Notes under the pieces: model-generated
The model's database searches: none
Seen by the model: the letters and a program-made list of their open reading frames with translations, nothing else
Told to the model about the DNA's origin: nothing
Position numbers and translations under genes: made by a program
DNA from: Paracoccaceae bacterium
Lineage (GTDB): Bacteria > Pseudomonadota > Alphaproteobacteria > Rhodobacterales > Rhodobacteraceae
Direction of reading: 5' to 3'
Assembly: GCA_947504705.1 (NCBI GenBank)
Contig: CANNIA010000010.1
Span: 1-64,000 of the forward strand
DNA: 64,000 nt
Part shown: piece after piece, positions 9,000 to 17,974 of the stretch
Numbering within the stretch: the stretch's first letter is position 1
How the letters are laid out: each line of letters opens with the position of its first letter

Positions 9000-9911
9000 A
9001 TGGCCGCGCAGAGCATCCCTGTCGGCGTCTACGCCCTTGACCAGTTCGACTTGCCCGAGCGTCGCGCCGGGGTCGGGCTGGCTGTGCGGCTGGCCGAAGA
9101 GCCGCCGCGCTTGCGCCCTGATCCCCGGATCACGGAAATCCATCTGGTAGACAGCGAGGAAGGCATGGTCCTTGCCCAGCCGCTTGCGCTGTCCGGCGAG
9201 GAGTTGCCCGAAGGCGTGCGGGTCACGGTGGAAGCGCTGGAGGGAATATCGTCGCTGCTTTTGGTCAGGGCCGGAGGTCGGCCTGTCGGGTTGGCCGCCG
9301 CCGGTGCAGGCACGGCGGCGGAAAAGCCCGAACATCTGACGGCCTTCGTCGCCGGGACGCTGATCGACACCCCGGATGGCCAGCGCCCAGTGGAAGAGTT
9401 GGTCGCGGGTGACCGGGTAACGACGCTTGCCAATGGCTCACGCGCGCTGGTCTGGGTGGCGCGGCGGCAGATTTTGCCGGTTGAAATTCTGGCCCTTCCG
9501 GGTCTCAGACCGCTGTCGCTGCCAGTCGGTTCAGCAGGGAACGACCGGCCGCTCCTGGTTTCGCCTCGGCAGCGGATGCTGATCGACGACTGGCGGGCCG
9601 AGGTCTATTTTGGCGAGGACCGCGTGCTGGTCGCCGCCGAGGCCTTGTCCGACACTCGCGATACAAGGCCACCGCTGCCAAAGGATGGGGTGGAATATGT
9701 CATCCTCATGTGCGACCGCCATGAGGTTCTCGTGGCAAACGGGGCGCTGACGGAAAGCTTTCACCCCGACGAGGCGGCATTGGCGGCACTGACAGACGCA
9801 GAACAGGCCTCGCTGGCAGCGGTTGCCAGCCGGGCAGACCTTCTCCGCCGTCGCCCGGCCTATCCGATCGTGAAGAATGCCGAAGCCCGGGCGTTGCGGC
9901 TGCCCGGTTAA
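9000..9911 (+). CDS. Hint-fold (Hint_2) domain protein without the nucleophilic Cys
   Basis: This 303-aa protein has a Hint_2 domain at about residues 112-255: GTLIDTPDGQRPVEELVAGD at the start, a middle part with LLVSPRQRMLIDDWRAE, and a closing HEVLVANGALTESFHP. Members are abundant in Rhodobacteraceae and usually sit in surface or secreted proteins. Here the position normally held by Cys ahead of the GT turn is Ala115 (AFVAGT), so self-cleavage is not expected. The N-terminal 110 residues are not recognised. AAGGA precedes ATG 9000. It is convergent with the serine hydrolase. Confidence 0.82.
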   Translation: MAAQSIPVGVYALDQFDLPERRAGVGLAVRLAEEPPRLRPDPRITEIHLVDSEEGMVLAQPLALSGEELPEGVRVTVEALEGISSLLLVRAGGRPVGLAAAGAGTAAEKPEHLTAFVAGTLIDTPDGQRPVEELVAGDRVTTLANGSRALVWVARRQILPVEILALPGLRPLSLPVGSAGNDRPLLVSPRQRMLIDDWRAEVYFGEDRVLVAAEALSDTRDTRPPLPKDGVEYVILMCDRHEVLVANGALTESFHPDEAALAALTDAEQASLAAVASRADLLRRRPAYPIVKNAEARALRLPG

Positions 9912-9998
9912 AGCGGTTCAAGTTGATGTTGAATCAGAAGTCAAACCAAGGGTGTTTGGAATCTGATGCTTTGGGTTTCAACAAGAACTTGAACCACT
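9912..9998. repeat. Long imperfect inverted repeat between convergent genes
   Basis: GGTTCAAGTT (9915-9924) pairs with AACTTGAACC (9986-9995), then GTTGAA with TTCAAC, and ATCAGA with TCTGAT further in. The roughly 85-bp unit could fold into one long interrupted stem. It may be a bidirectional terminator or a copy of a dispersed palindromic element. Confidence 0.5.
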
Positions 9999-11135
9999 CT
10001 AGGCGGCGCAGATCGCGGCCAGCATTGCGATGATCGGCGGATAGTAGCCTGCGTCATAACCGCTTTCATCATCCAGCACCGACAGGAACGAGGCCACGCG
10101 GCCCGTCACCGGGTTCGCGACCATATATTGCCCGCCATAGCCGCCATGGCCCAGCCAGACCCCATCGGTATTGGTCTGGTTGGAATAGCGTAGATGCTGA
10201 CGCGGGGCGGGCATGCGGATGCCTGCGCTTTGCGTCTTGCGGATGAACTCAGCCGAGCCGAAGGGCCGGCCATCCACCCCCTGCCCCATTCGAGCAAAGA
10301 CTGACCCATAGCGGCAAAGATCGCGCGCCGTCAGGCAGATGCCTCCGTTCAGAAGCGGAAAGCCGGAGCGGTCGGTGGCGACATGAAGGCCGCCCTCAAA
10401 CCCCGCTGCATCGGCCAGATCGGCCAGCCATTGCCCCATAGGGTGTCCACCGCGCGCTTCGGCGGCAAAGGCCAGCACATCGGTATTGGCGCTTTTGTAA
10501 AGGTATGAGCCGCTGTCGTTGACCAAATCCTTCGCCCCCGGCGCAAGCCCGATACTGCCGATGAAATCGCGGTTCAGGGGTTCCGGGCCGGACGGCAACC
10601 GCATTCCCGAAGCTGCCTCATGCAGGAAGGCGGTGGTGTCGGGGTTGCTGTAATCCTCGTCATAGCCGTTCTTGACGTTCATGTTCAGAGCGTCCTGCAG
10701 GCTGGCCTCACGGTAGCCCGCCCCGATCCAGGGCAGGATCGCGCCGATCTTTTCGTCCAGGGCAAGTTTGCCATCCTCCCACAGCCGACCGGTAATCAGG
10801 TTCATCGACATCTTGGAAATCGACATGATCGAATGCGGGCGGTCGGGACCAAAGTCCGGGGCATAGCTTTCGTAAAGCAGCCGGTTTCCCTCGGTCACCG
10901 CCATGCCAGAAAACCACGGCAGGCTGGTCAGCCGCCGCACATCCTCGCGCTGCGAGATCGAAAGGTCGGCCGACAGCCGCAAGTCAAGCACGTTAGCCGC
11001 CCGATAGCTTTGCGCATAGCGGGTCACGCGGTGCAGATTGTGAAACCCGTGCCGGCGATGCGGGGCCGAGTTCCAGCGCGGGCGATGATCCTCGCCCACC
11101 AGCAGGTCGGGGTTCGGGTGGCTCCTGTGCGGCAT
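9999..11135 (-). CDS. Serine hydrolase, beta-lactamase / 6-aminohexanoate-dimer hydrolase type
   Basis: This 378-aa protein of the class C beta-lactamase superfamily has the catalytic SxxK as SISK in PHSIMSISKMSMN, a tyrosine motif in SYLYKSANTDVLA, and an HGG in LGHGGYGGQ that replaces the KTG triad. There is no clear signal peptide, so it is probably cytoplasmic and an esterase or amidase rather than a beta-lactamase. ATG 11135 is chosen over the longer frame to 11243 because GGGAGA precedes it. It is divergent from gcrA. Confidence 0.85.
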   Translation of the reverse strand: MPHRSHPNPDLLVGEDHRPRWNSAPHRRHGFHNLHRVTRYAQSYRAANVLDLRLSADLSISQREDVRRLTSLPWFSGMAVTEGNRLLYESYAPDFGPDRPHSIMSISKMSMNLITGRLWEDGKLALDEKIGAILPWIGAGYREASLQDALNMNVKNGYDEDYSNPDTTAFLHEAASGMRLPSGPEPLNRDFIGSIGLAPGAKDLVNDSGSYLYKSANTDVLAFAAEARGGHPMGQWLADLADAAGFEGGLHVATDRSGFPLLNGGICLTARDLCRYGSVFARMGQGVDGRPFGSAEFIRKTQSAGIRMPAPRQHLRYSNQTNTDGVWLGHGGYGGQYMVANPVTGRVASFLSVLDDESGYDAGYYPPIIAMLAAICAA

Positions 11136-11287
11136 GGTGTTTCTCCCTTTGCGGCAGGATAGGCGGCGGAAGAAGACTGCCGCAAGGGCCGCGTTTGCCC
11201 GAATCGCCGCGATTGACCGCCAACCCTTGCGGCCACCTGCCATGGACGGATAAGATGCCCAGGAATTTCAGACAGGCGGAGACGGGT

Positions 11288-11869
11288 ATGTCCTGGACGG
11301 ACGAGCGGGTCGAAACGCTCAAGCGCATGTGGGTCGAGGGTCAGTCGGCCAGCCAGATCGCCAAGGAACTGGGCGGGGTGACCCGCAATGCAGTTATTGG
11401 CAAGGTCCATCGGCTGGGCTTGTCGAACCGCGCGAGTAGCGCCGAAGAGCAGGAAGCCCCGCAAGCCGCTGCCCCAGCCAAAGCGGAAGCTGCCCGCCCG
11501 GAACCGGTTGCTCCGCGCGCCGAGCCGCCGCGTCCTGCCCCTGCCCCGCAGGCGGCTCCGGTGTCGAACGTAACGACGCTGCCGGTGCGCAAGGCGATCA
11601 TCCCGGCAGGCCAACCGCTGCCGCCGCAGCCCAGCCTGAACGAGATCAGCCCCGAAGCGCTGGCCTCGGTCCGTGAGGTTGAAAAGCGGGCCCGGAAGCT
11701 GACGCTGATGGAACTGACCGAGCGGACCTGCAAATGGCCGATTGGCGACCCGGCAACCGATGACTTCTGGTTTTGCGGCCTGCCGTCGATCCCCGGCAAG
11801 CCCTATTGCGAAGCGCATGTCGGCGTGGCCTTCCAGCCGATGAGCGCCCGGCGCGACCGTCGCCGCTAA
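11288..11869 (+). CDS. gcrA: GcrA cell cycle regulator
   Basis: This 193-aa protein begins MSWTDERVETLKRMWVEGQS, the hallmark N-terminal helix-turn-helix of GcrA, followed by SQIAKELGGVTRNAVIGKVHRLGL. A proline/alanine-rich linker (about residues 55-115) joins it to the C-terminal sigma70-binding domain with a CKWPIGDP motif and two further Cys. GcrA binds methylated GANTC promoters together with sigma70 RNA polymerase in alphaproteobacteria. ATG 11288 gives the conserved N-terminus. Confidence 0.95.
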   Translation: MSWTDERVETLKRMWVEGQSASQIAKELGGVTRNAVIGKVHRLGLSNRASSAEEQEAPQAAAPAKAEAARPEPVAPRAEPPRPAPAPQAAPVSNVTTLPVRKAIIPAGQPLPPQPSLNEISPEALASVREVEKRARKLTLMELTERTCKWPIGDPATDDFWFCGLPSIPGKPYCEAHVGVAFQPMSARRDRRR

Positions 11870-11877
11870 GGATACTT

Positions 11878-11899
11878 CCCGGGGGCTCGCACCCCCGGG
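11878..11899. terminator. GC hairpin between convergent gcrA and the AsmA gene
   Basis: An 8-bp perfect stem, CCCGGGGG and CCCCCGGG, closes a 6-base loop directly between the two stop codons. It probably serves both genes; there is no long T-run on either side. Confidence 0.6.
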
Positions 11900-13858
11900 C
11901 TATTCCAGGATTTCCAGCAAAAGCTTCTTGGCCGCGTCATCCAGCGCGTCCCCGGCGCCATCAACCGCCGCATTGCCAAGGCTTTGGTCCGGCGCGATCT
12001 TGACGCCAAGCTCTTCTTCCAGCCGCTTTTCAAGTTCGGACTTGGCCTTGGCTTCCAGATCTTTCGCCTTTTCTTCCATCTTTTCGCGGGCGATGCCTTC
12101 CAGATCCAGCTGGAAACGCGGATCGGCCCAAGTGCCGGTGATCAGCAGGGGAACCATGACGCCTCCGGTCCCATCCTCGGCCGCCAAGGCCGTCGGGCGC
12201 AGGCGATAGTCCAACGTCTGTTTGCCGATTCCGATTTCACCCGACCCCGAGGCAATGAAATAGGGTGACACCATCTTCATATCGCTGTTCGACAGCACCC
12301 CGCCCGCGATCACGAAGGTTCCTGCCAGTGCATCGAAGATCGTCTTCTGCCCTTCGCCCACATGGTCAGGCTCCAGCGTCTGCAGCATGCTGGCAATATC
12401 GATCCCCTGGATCTCACCCGGCCCAAGGCCCACCTCGCCCTTGCCTTCAAGGCTGGACATGATCGCCGCCATGGAATTGCCGACACCCAGATATTCCAGC
12501 TCGAAATCCCCGGTGGAAACCAGCCGGTCCCAGCCCAGAAGGTCGGTAAACAAGGGTTCAGTTGCAAGCCCGACCATCTTCAGCCGCCCGCCGACCGACA
12601 AACCGCCACGCCCGTTCACAACAAAATCACCGGTGACCATGCCGCCATAGGCATTGGCCCCCTTTATTTCGATCTTGGCCCGCGCCCGTTCCACAGTAAC
12701 CAGCCCACGCACTTCGCCAAACTCCATCGGCCCAAGCGCCAGGGAAGGGGCCGAAAACCCGATCTCAGCATCAGCAAGTCCCAGCGCCGAGACATCGATT
12801 TCCTCTGCCGACCAGCCCGTGCTGGCAGCACTCTTCCCGGAACCGGCACTTCCCCGTGCGTCACCGATCATCAGCGGCCCGGCGACAAGCTGGCCCGTGA
12901 GTGTCGGACGCGCCTCGCCGGGCTTCAGATCGAAATCGCCCGAGATGTGGTTCGAATCGGCATCGACTTCGGCCCCGCGCAAATAGGCGGCACCGCTGCC
13001 GTCCAGCGTTACCTGACCTGCAACGTTCAGCTTATCCTGACCCATGCCCAGACTGGGCTGCGACAGTTCAGACCCCCAAAGCCGACCGAGTGCAGGCAGG
13101 TCCGACAGATCCGCCGCCAGAACCCCTTCGGCTGCCACGGGCGCGAACCCACCGCGTCCCTCGAACGCGACGGTCGAGCCACCGGCGACCAACTTCACCG
13201 TCAAGGGCACCACCCGCCCTTCGGTAAACGCAGAAAACACATCGCCTGCAAGATCAAGCGACACCGGCTGACCGCCCGAAAGCGCCTGACCCGACAGAGT
13301 GAAGGGGCCGGAGTAATCGGGCACCTCAAGGCTGGCGGTCACGTCAACCAGCGTGATCTCGCGACCGGTGCCGTGGTCGACAAAGCGGATGCTGCCGCCT
13401 TCAATCGTGCCCTCGGCCAGGGTGAAGGCAGTTGCAGAGTTGGGCACCGATCCTGCACCGTTTGCCTCGCCCGCACCGAAGTCCCAGTTGTTCTTGCCGT
13501 CCTTCGAGCGTTCCAGATTGAACACCGGGGTCACGGCTTGGACGCCTTCGATCTGCACATCGCCGCCCATAAGCGCGCCCAGATTGATGTCAACCGACAG
13601 GCTTTCCGCTTGAAACAGCGGATCTTCGCTGCTCGACCAATCGGCATTCGCAATGCTGACCGGCCCGGTCGTCACCCCAAGGCTGGGCCAGATGCGCGGG
13701 CTGATGTCGCCCGAAAGCTCCATCTTGCGGCCAGTCATCGTTTCAAACTGCGAGGCGAGCAGCGCTGCCACCCGTTCCGAGGGGATCAGCGCCAGCACCC
13801 CGACGGCAAGCAGGACCAGAACCAAAAGCCCAAAACCGACCCGGACGACCCAACGCAT
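11900..13858 (-). CDS. AsmA family protein
   Basis: This 652-aa protein has one N-terminal membrane anchor (about residues 1-25, WVVRVGFGLLVLVLLAVGVL), then an AsmA N-terminal domain and a C-terminal AsmA_2-type repeat region with DYRLRPTAL near the end. It closes with a charged helical tail (EKMEEKAKDLEAKAKSELEK). AsmA/TamB-like proteins are bridge-like lipid-transfer or envelope-maintenance proteins in the periplasm. GGAGGTGA lies immediately before ATG 13858, which decides the start over GTG 13873. Confidence 0.9.
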   Translation of the reverse strand: MRWVVRVGFGLLVLVLLAVGVLALIPSERVAALLASQFETMTGRKMELSGDISPRIWPSLGVTTGPVSIANADWSSSEDPLFQAESLSVDINLGALMGGDVQIEGVQAVTPVFNLERSKDGKNNWDFGAGEANGAGSVPNSATAFTLAEGTIEGGSIRFVDHGTGREITLVDVTASLEVPDYSGPFTLSGQALSGGQPVSLDLAGDVFSAFTEGRVVPLTVKLVAGGSTVAFEGRGGFAPVAAEGVLAADLSDLPALGRLWGSELSQPSLGMGQDKLNVAGQVTLDGSGAAYLRGAEVDADSNHISGDFDLKPGEARPTLTGQLVAGPLMIGDARGSAGSGKSAASTGWSAEEIDVSALGLADAEIGFSAPSLALGPMEFGEVRGLVTVERARAKIEIKGANAYGGMVTGDFVVNGRGGLSVGGRLKMVGLATEPLFTDLLGWDRLVSTGDFELEYLGVGNSMAAIMSSLEGKGEVGLGPGEIQGIDIASMLQTLEPDHVGEGQKTIFDALAGTFVIAGGVLSNSDMKMVSPYFIASGSGEIGIGKQTLDYRLRPTALAAEDGTGGVMVPLLITGTWADPRFQLDLEGIAREKMEEKAKDLEAKAKSELEKRLEEELGVKIAPDQSLGNAAVDGAGDALDDAAKKLLLEILE

Positions 13859-14042
13859 GCTCACCTCCGACACTGCTTGTTTTCACTAACCTTAGACCTC
13901 GCGCGGCCAGCCTGCCAAGTCGGGTCTCCTGACCTTGCACCCCTCTGGCATCAAATAGCCGAGATTGCTTTCATCTTTGCCCAAATATTCGCGCCGCAGG
14001 CCACCCTTTCCACAGGCGCGCCATCGCGGTATAGGGCGGCCC

Positions 14043-15440
14043 ATGTCCGAGAACCCGCCCCTCCTCCGCCCCGACCTTGCCCGTGCCCTTGTCCCTGACA
14101 CCCGGCGCGCGGGCCAACCGACCATCGGCATGGTTTCCCTTGGCTGCCCCAAGGCGCTTGTGGACAGTGAACGCATCCTGACGCGCCTGCGCGCCGAGGG
14201 CTATGCGATCAGCCCCGACTACAAGGGTGCCGATGCGGTGATCGTGAACACCTGTGGGTTTCTGGACAGCGCCAAGGCCGAAAGCCTGGAGGCAATTGGC
14301 GAGGCGCTGGCCGAAAATGGCCGGGTGATCGTCACCGGCTGCCTAGGGGCGGAACCTGAATACATCACCGGCGCGCATCCGAAGGTTCTGGCCGTGACTG
14401 GCCCACACCAGTACGAGGCGGTGCTGGACGCTGTCCACGGTGCCGTGCCGCCCTCGCCCGACCCGTTCATCGACCTTCTGCCCGCCGCCAGCGTCAGCCT
14501 GACGCCCCGACACTACAGCTATCTGAAGATTTCCGAGGGCTGCAACCACAAGTGCAAGTTCTGCATCATCCCCGACATGCGCGGCCGTCTTGTCAGCCGC
14601 CCCGCCCATGCCGTGCTGCGCGAGGCGGAAAAGCTGGTCGAAGCCGGGGTCAAGGAACTGCTGGTCATCAGCCAGGATACCTCGGCCTATGGCGTCGATC
14701 GCAAGCACGACCTGTCGCCCTGGAAGGGTGGTGAGGTGCGCGCCCATATCACCGACCTTGCGCGTGAGATGGGCAAGCTGGGCGGCCCGAACAAGCCCTG
14801 GGTGCGGCTGCACTATGTCTACCCCTACCCCCATGTGCGCGACCTGATCCCGCTGATGGCCGAAGGGCTGGTGCTGCCCTACCTCGACATCCCGTTCCAG
14901 CACGCCCACCCGGATGTGCTGAAGCGCATGGCCCGCCCTGCCGCCGCCGCGAAGACTTTGGACGAAATCGCCGCCTGGCGGGCCATTTCGCCGGACCTGA
15001 CGCTGCGGTCAACCTTCATCGTCGGCTACCCCGGCGAGACCGAGGCCGAGTTCCAGACCCTGCTTGACTGGCTGGACGAAGCGCAGCTGGATCGCGTCGG
15101 CTGCTTCCAATACGAAAACGTCAAGGGTGCCCGGTCGAACGACCTGCCCGACCATGTGCCTGCCGAGGTGAAGCAAGAGCGTTTCGAGCGTTTCATGGAA
15201 AAGGCCCAAGGCATTTCCGAAGCGAAATTGGCCGCCAAGGTCGGCACCCTGCTGGAGGTAATCGTCGATGAGGTCGACGAAGACGGGGCCACCTGCCGCA
15301 CCAAGGCCGACGCGCCGGAAATCGACGGCAACCTGTTCATTGACGAGGGCTTCGAAGGCCTAGCGCCCGGCGACATCGTCACTGTCAAAGTGGACGAAGC
15401 TGGGGAATACGACCTCTGGGGACACCGCGCCAAAGGCTGA
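14043..15440 (+). CDS. rimO: Ribosomal protein S12 methylthiotransferase RimO
   Basis: This 465-aa radical-SAM enzyme beta-methylthiolates Asp89 of ribosomal protein S12. The N-terminal UPF0004 cluster cysteines are C35, C71 and C100; the radical-SAM CxxxCxxC is C167, C171, C174 ([11 protein letters not shown]). A C-terminal TRAM domain begins around residue 400. The opening [17 protein letters not shown] is diagnostic of RimO rather than MiaB. The chosen ATG gives the usual short lead into that motif. Confidence 0.96.
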   Translation: MSENPPLLRPDLARALVPDTRRAGQPTIGMVSLGCPKALVDSERILTRLRAEGYAISPDYKGADAVIVNTCGFLDSAKAESLEAIGEALAENGRVIVTGCLGAEPEYITGAHPKVLAVTGPHQYEAVLDAVHGAVPPSPDPFIDLLPAASVSLTPRHYSYLKISEGCNHKCKFCIIPDMRGRLVSRPAHAVLREAEKLVEAGVKELLVISQDTSAYGVDRKHDLSPWKGGEVRAHITDLAREMGKLGGPNKPWVRLHYVYPYPHVRDLIPLMAEGLVLPYLDIPFQHAHPDVLKRMARPAAAAKTLDEIAAWRAISPDLTLRSTFIVGYPGETEAEFQTLLDWLDEAQLDRVGCFQYENVKGARSNDLPDHVPAEVKQERFERFMEKAQGISEAKLAAKVGTLLEVIVDEVDEDGATCRTKADAPEIDGNLFIDEGFEGLAPGDIVTVKVDEAGEYDLWGHRAKG

Positions 15441-15457
15441 CCCCCAAGCAATAAAGA

Positions 15458-15479
15458 GCGCGCCAAACCTATGGCACGC
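15458..15479 (-). terminator. Hairpin downstream of the first small-protein gene and of rimO
   Basis: On the minus strand GCGTGCC and GGCGCGC form a 7-bp stem with one G-U pair and an 8-base loop, followed by TCTTTATT. It lies between convergent rimO and the 72-residue protein gene. Confidence 0.5.
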
Positions 15480-15521
15480 CCTTGAATTGCAAAAGACCGG
15501 AAACCCTATGCCACTTCTGCC

Positions 15522-15740
15522 TCACGCGCCCGGCGGCTGGTTGTTGTTGTTATCGTCGTTGCCACACAGCGCAGCGCACAGGGCGACGCCCACGATGATG
15601 ATCGGAAGGATCCCCATCGACGAACCGGCCTTTTCAGCCACGACTTCGGATTCCTCTTCGACGATGACCGGTCCGCCCGCTTGGGCGGCAGTCGAGATCA
15701 GCAGCGCGGCGGCAATAGAGGTAGCAAGAAATTTCTTCAC
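15522..15740 (-). CDS. Small secreted or membrane protein, paralogue A
   Basis: I take the start as GTG 15740 (MKKFLATSIAAALLISTAAQA) because AAGGA sits 7 bases upstream; the frame is open to 15764. The 72-aa product has a signal peptide of about 21 residues, an acidic stretch (GGPVIVEEESEVVAEKAG), a hydrophobic segment MGILPIIIVGVALCAALCG with two Cys, and a polar Asn-rich tail (NDDNNNNQPPGA). It is a clear paralogue of the next gene upstream. I do not recognise a named family; a small inner-membrane or processed periplasmic protein is likely. Confidence 0.78.
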   Translation of the reverse strand: MKKFLATSIAAALLISTAAQAGGPVIVEEESEVVAEKAGSSMGILPIIIVGVALCAALCGNDDNNNNQPPGA

Positions 15741-15876
15741 GGTGCGTCCTTTCAGACTTTTCAACTGGTTGCTTTCTCAAGAACCCTAGCAAGTAATCTT
15801 CCCGCTGGCGAGCCATTTTCGGTACGGGGTCAAGAAATCTGCCCCTCCCAACGCCCGCAAGAAACGCCAAGTGAAA

Positions 15877-15910
15877 CGAAAAAAGCCAAGCCGGTTTCCC
15901 GACTTGGCTT
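15877..15910 (-). terminator. Strong intrinsic terminator of small-protein gene B
   Basis: On the minus strand AAGCCAAG and CTTGGCTT form an 8-bp stem, extended by CGG/CCG past one mismatch, and the stem runs into six T. It lies about 30 bases after the stop at 15941, so the two paralogues are separate transcription units. Confidence 0.8.
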
Positions 15911-15940
15911 TATGCAAATCCGACCGAAGCCGGAATGCGA

Positions 15941-16141
15941 TCAGTTTTCGCCGTTGTCGTTGCTGCCGCACAGAGCAGCGCAAAGAGCAACACCGACGAT
16001 GATGATCGGAAGGATCCCCATCGACGAGGCGGCCTTGTCAGCCACGACTTCGGTTTCTTCTTCGACGACGACCGGGCCGCCAGCCATGGCAGCCGAAGCG
16101 CCAAGGGTCAGGGCCATGACCGATGCAATGAGTTTCTTCAT
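15941..16141 (-). CDS. Small secreted or membrane protein, paralogue B
   Basis: A 66-aa product starting MKKLIASVMALTLGASAAMA (signal peptide with an AMA cleavage site), then GGPVVVEEETEVVADKAASS, then MGILPIIIVGVALCAALCG, identical in sequence to paralogue A over that hydrophobic segment, and a short polar tail (SNDNGEN). ATG 16141 is taken over the in-frame upstream start at 16192 because it gives the signal peptide shared with paralogue A. It has its own terminator. Function unknown. Confidence 0.8.
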   Translation of the reverse strand: MKKLIASVMALTLGASAAMAGGPVVVEEETEVVADKAASSMGILPIIIVGVALCAALCGSNDNGEN

Positions 16142-16292
16142 GATTTTCTCCAAGTTGAAGGCGTTCCCGTCGAAAGACAGGTCACAGTTCACGTTACCCA
16201 GCGCCTACGCGCGCAGCAACACCAAAGCGTGAATTTGTTGCCCTTGCGCGCTCAACGTTGCGCGAAAACCACACTTGGCCGATCTTGCGGCC

Positions 16293-17279
16293 TCAGATCA
16301 GGCCCGGAACCACTTGATCGGGCGGGCGGTGGCCATCGGCAAAGGTCTTGATGTTGATAATCACCTTCTCGCCCATCTCGATTCGGCCCTCGATCGTGGC
16401 CGATCCCATGTGCGGCAGGCAGACCACATTCGGCAGATCGCGCAGCCGCGGGTTAATATCTCCACCACGTTCATAGACATCAAGCCCTGCCCCGGCCAAT
16501 TCGCCTGCCCGCAGGGCCCGGGTCAGGGCGTTTTCGTCCACCACCTCACCCCGGCTGGTGTTCACCACGACCGCCGTCGGCTTCATCAGCTTCAGGCGGC
16601 GGGCGTTCAACAGATGAAATGTCGAAGGCGTATGCGGGCAGTTGACCGACAGGATATCAACCCGCGCCAGCATCTGGTCCAGGCTTTCCCAATAGGTCGC
16701 CTCGAATTCCGCCTCGGTCTCGGGGCGCAGGCGTTTGCGGTTATGGTAGTGGACCTGCAACCCAAAGGCTCGTGCCCGTTTTGCTACGGCCTGACCGATT
16801 CGCCCCATGCCAAGGATGCCAAGGCGCCGCCCGCCAAGCCGCCCGCCCAAAAGCGCCATCGGCGACCAGCCCACCCAGCTGCCGGACTGCATCACCTGCA
16901 ACCCTTCGGGGATCCTTCTGGTCACGGAAAGGATCAGCGCCATCACCATGTCAGCGGTGTCTTCGGTCACCACGCCGGGCGTGTTGGATACCAGAATCCC
17001 GCGCTGCCGCGCGGTAGCAACGTCGATATGATCGACCCCTGCCCCATAGTTGGCGATCAGTTTCAGCTTATCGCCTGCCTGCGCCAAAAGGGCTGCGTCG
17101 ATCGTGTCGGTGATGGTCGGCACCAGAACATCGGCGTTGCGAATGGCGGCTGCCAACTCGTCGCGCGACATCGGCAGATCGGGGTCACACAAGGTGACGT
17201 CGAACAGTTCTTTCATCCGCGTTTCAACGGCTTCGGGAAGGCGGCGGGTCACGACCACGCTTAGACGGGCGGTTGGCAT
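16293..17279 (-). CDS. D-2-hydroxyacid dehydrogenase (glyoxylate/hydroxypyruvate reductase type)
   Basis: This 328-aa enzyme has the Rossmann motif GMGRIG at 157-162. The catalytic residues are R243 (NTSRGEVVDE), E270 and H290 (LPHMGSAT). The NRKR after the second strand (180-183) favours NADPH over NADH. It resembles GyaR-like glyoxylate reductases, which reduce glyoxylate to glycolate or hydroxypyruvate to glycerate. The start at 17279 (MPTARLSVVVTRRLP) is more convincing than the frame extension to 17426, which would run back through the 13-bp repeats of the intergenic region. Confidence 0.9.
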   Translation of the reverse strand: MPTARLSVVVTRRLPEAVETRMKELFDVTLCDPDLPMSRDELAAAIRNADVLVPTITDTIDAALLAQAGDKLKLIANYGAGVDHIDVATARQRGILVSNTPGVVTEDTADMVMALILSVTRRIPEGLQVMQSGSWVGWSPMALLGGRLGGRRLGILGMGRIGQAVAKRARAFGLQVHYHNRKRLRPETEAEFEATYWESLDQMLARVDILSVNCPHTPSTFHLLNARRLKLMKPTAVVVNTSRGEVVDENALTRALRAGELAGAGLDVYERGGDINPRLRDLPNVVCLPHMGSATIEGRIEMGEKVIINIKTFADGHRPPDQVVPGLI

Positions 17280-17370
17280 CGGCGTTCTCCCCGGTACTTC
17301 CAAATCAGGCGTCCTTGGTGCAAGGTGCCGCCAAGCGGGGCGATGCACAAGACCCCCGGCATTGGATCGG

Positions 17371-17396
17371 CAAAGACGGCGGGCAAAGACGGCGGG
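17371..17396. repeat. Tandem 13-bp duplication in the promoter region of the SH3 gene
   Basis: The unit CAAAGACGGCGGG occurs twice head to tail, followed by a diverged partial third copy (CAAGGCAGCGGG) that ends one base before the ATG at 17410. The repeats overlap the leader and the probable ribosome-binding region. Confidence 0.7.
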
Positions 17397-17409
17397 CAAG
17401 GCAGCGGGC

Positions 17410-17958
17410 ATGTGGCGGATCGGCAAGGCATTGGCAGTCGTGGCGGCACTTCTTGGTTGCCCTGTTTCTGCTCAGGAAAACGGCTCGGCACCCCTTACGG
17501 AAAAGCTACCAGCCAAAGAATGCCAGCCCGATATCGGCTGTGTGACCAACCTGCCCCTGCCCCGCTTTGTCTCACTGAAGGGCAGCGAGGGCAACGCGCG
17601 ACGCGGGCCCGGCCTAAGCCACCAGATTGACTGGGTATTCACCAGGGCCGGAATGCCGCTAAAGGTCACAGCAGAATACGAAAATTGGCGGCGGGTCGAG
17701 GACTCCGAGGGTGCTGGCGGATGGGTGCATTATACGCTTTTGTCTGGCGTTCGGACGGCTTTGGTGACACTGGACATGGCCGAGTTTCACCATACTCCGG
17801 CTGACACTTCGACGGTCGTCGCCCAGGCCGAAATGGGGGTTGTCGGGCGCATTCTTGAGTGCGACATTGATTGGTGCCGCCTTGCCCTTGACGGGCAGCG
17901 GGGCTGGGTGCGAAAAACGTCAATCTGGGGCGCGGCCGCTGAAGAAATCATCGAATGA
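17410..17958 (+). CDS. Periplasmic SH3-domain protein (SH3_4 type)
   Basis: This 182-aa protein has a signal peptide (MWRIGKALAVVAALLGCPVSA), then bacterial SH3-like repeats: RFVSLKGSEGNARRGPGLSHQIDWVFTR-type first repeat at about residues 50-105 and a second repeat containing GVVGRILECDIDWCRLALDGQRGWV. Such proteins are common in Rhodobacteraceae and are thought to bind cell-wall components. The last bases overlap the region where the cation-efflux gene could start. It is divergent from the hydroxyacid dehydrogenase. Confidence 0.85.
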   Translation: MWRIGKALAVVAALLGCPVSAQENGSAPLTEKLPAKECQPDIGCVTNLPLPRFVSLKGSEGNARRGPGLSHQIDWVFTRAGMPLKVTAEYENWRRVEDSEGAGGWVHYTLLSGVRTALVTLDMAEFHHTPADTSTVVAQAEMGVVGRILECDIDWCRLALDGQRGWVRKTSIWGAAAEEIIE

Positions 17959-17974
17959 TCCGATCCGGGAAACG

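Noticed and set aside
12362-14098. 578-codon plus-strand open frame opposite the AsmA gene
   Set aside because: Shadow frame of a high-GC gene; composition is His/Arg/Pro-rich and no domain is visible.
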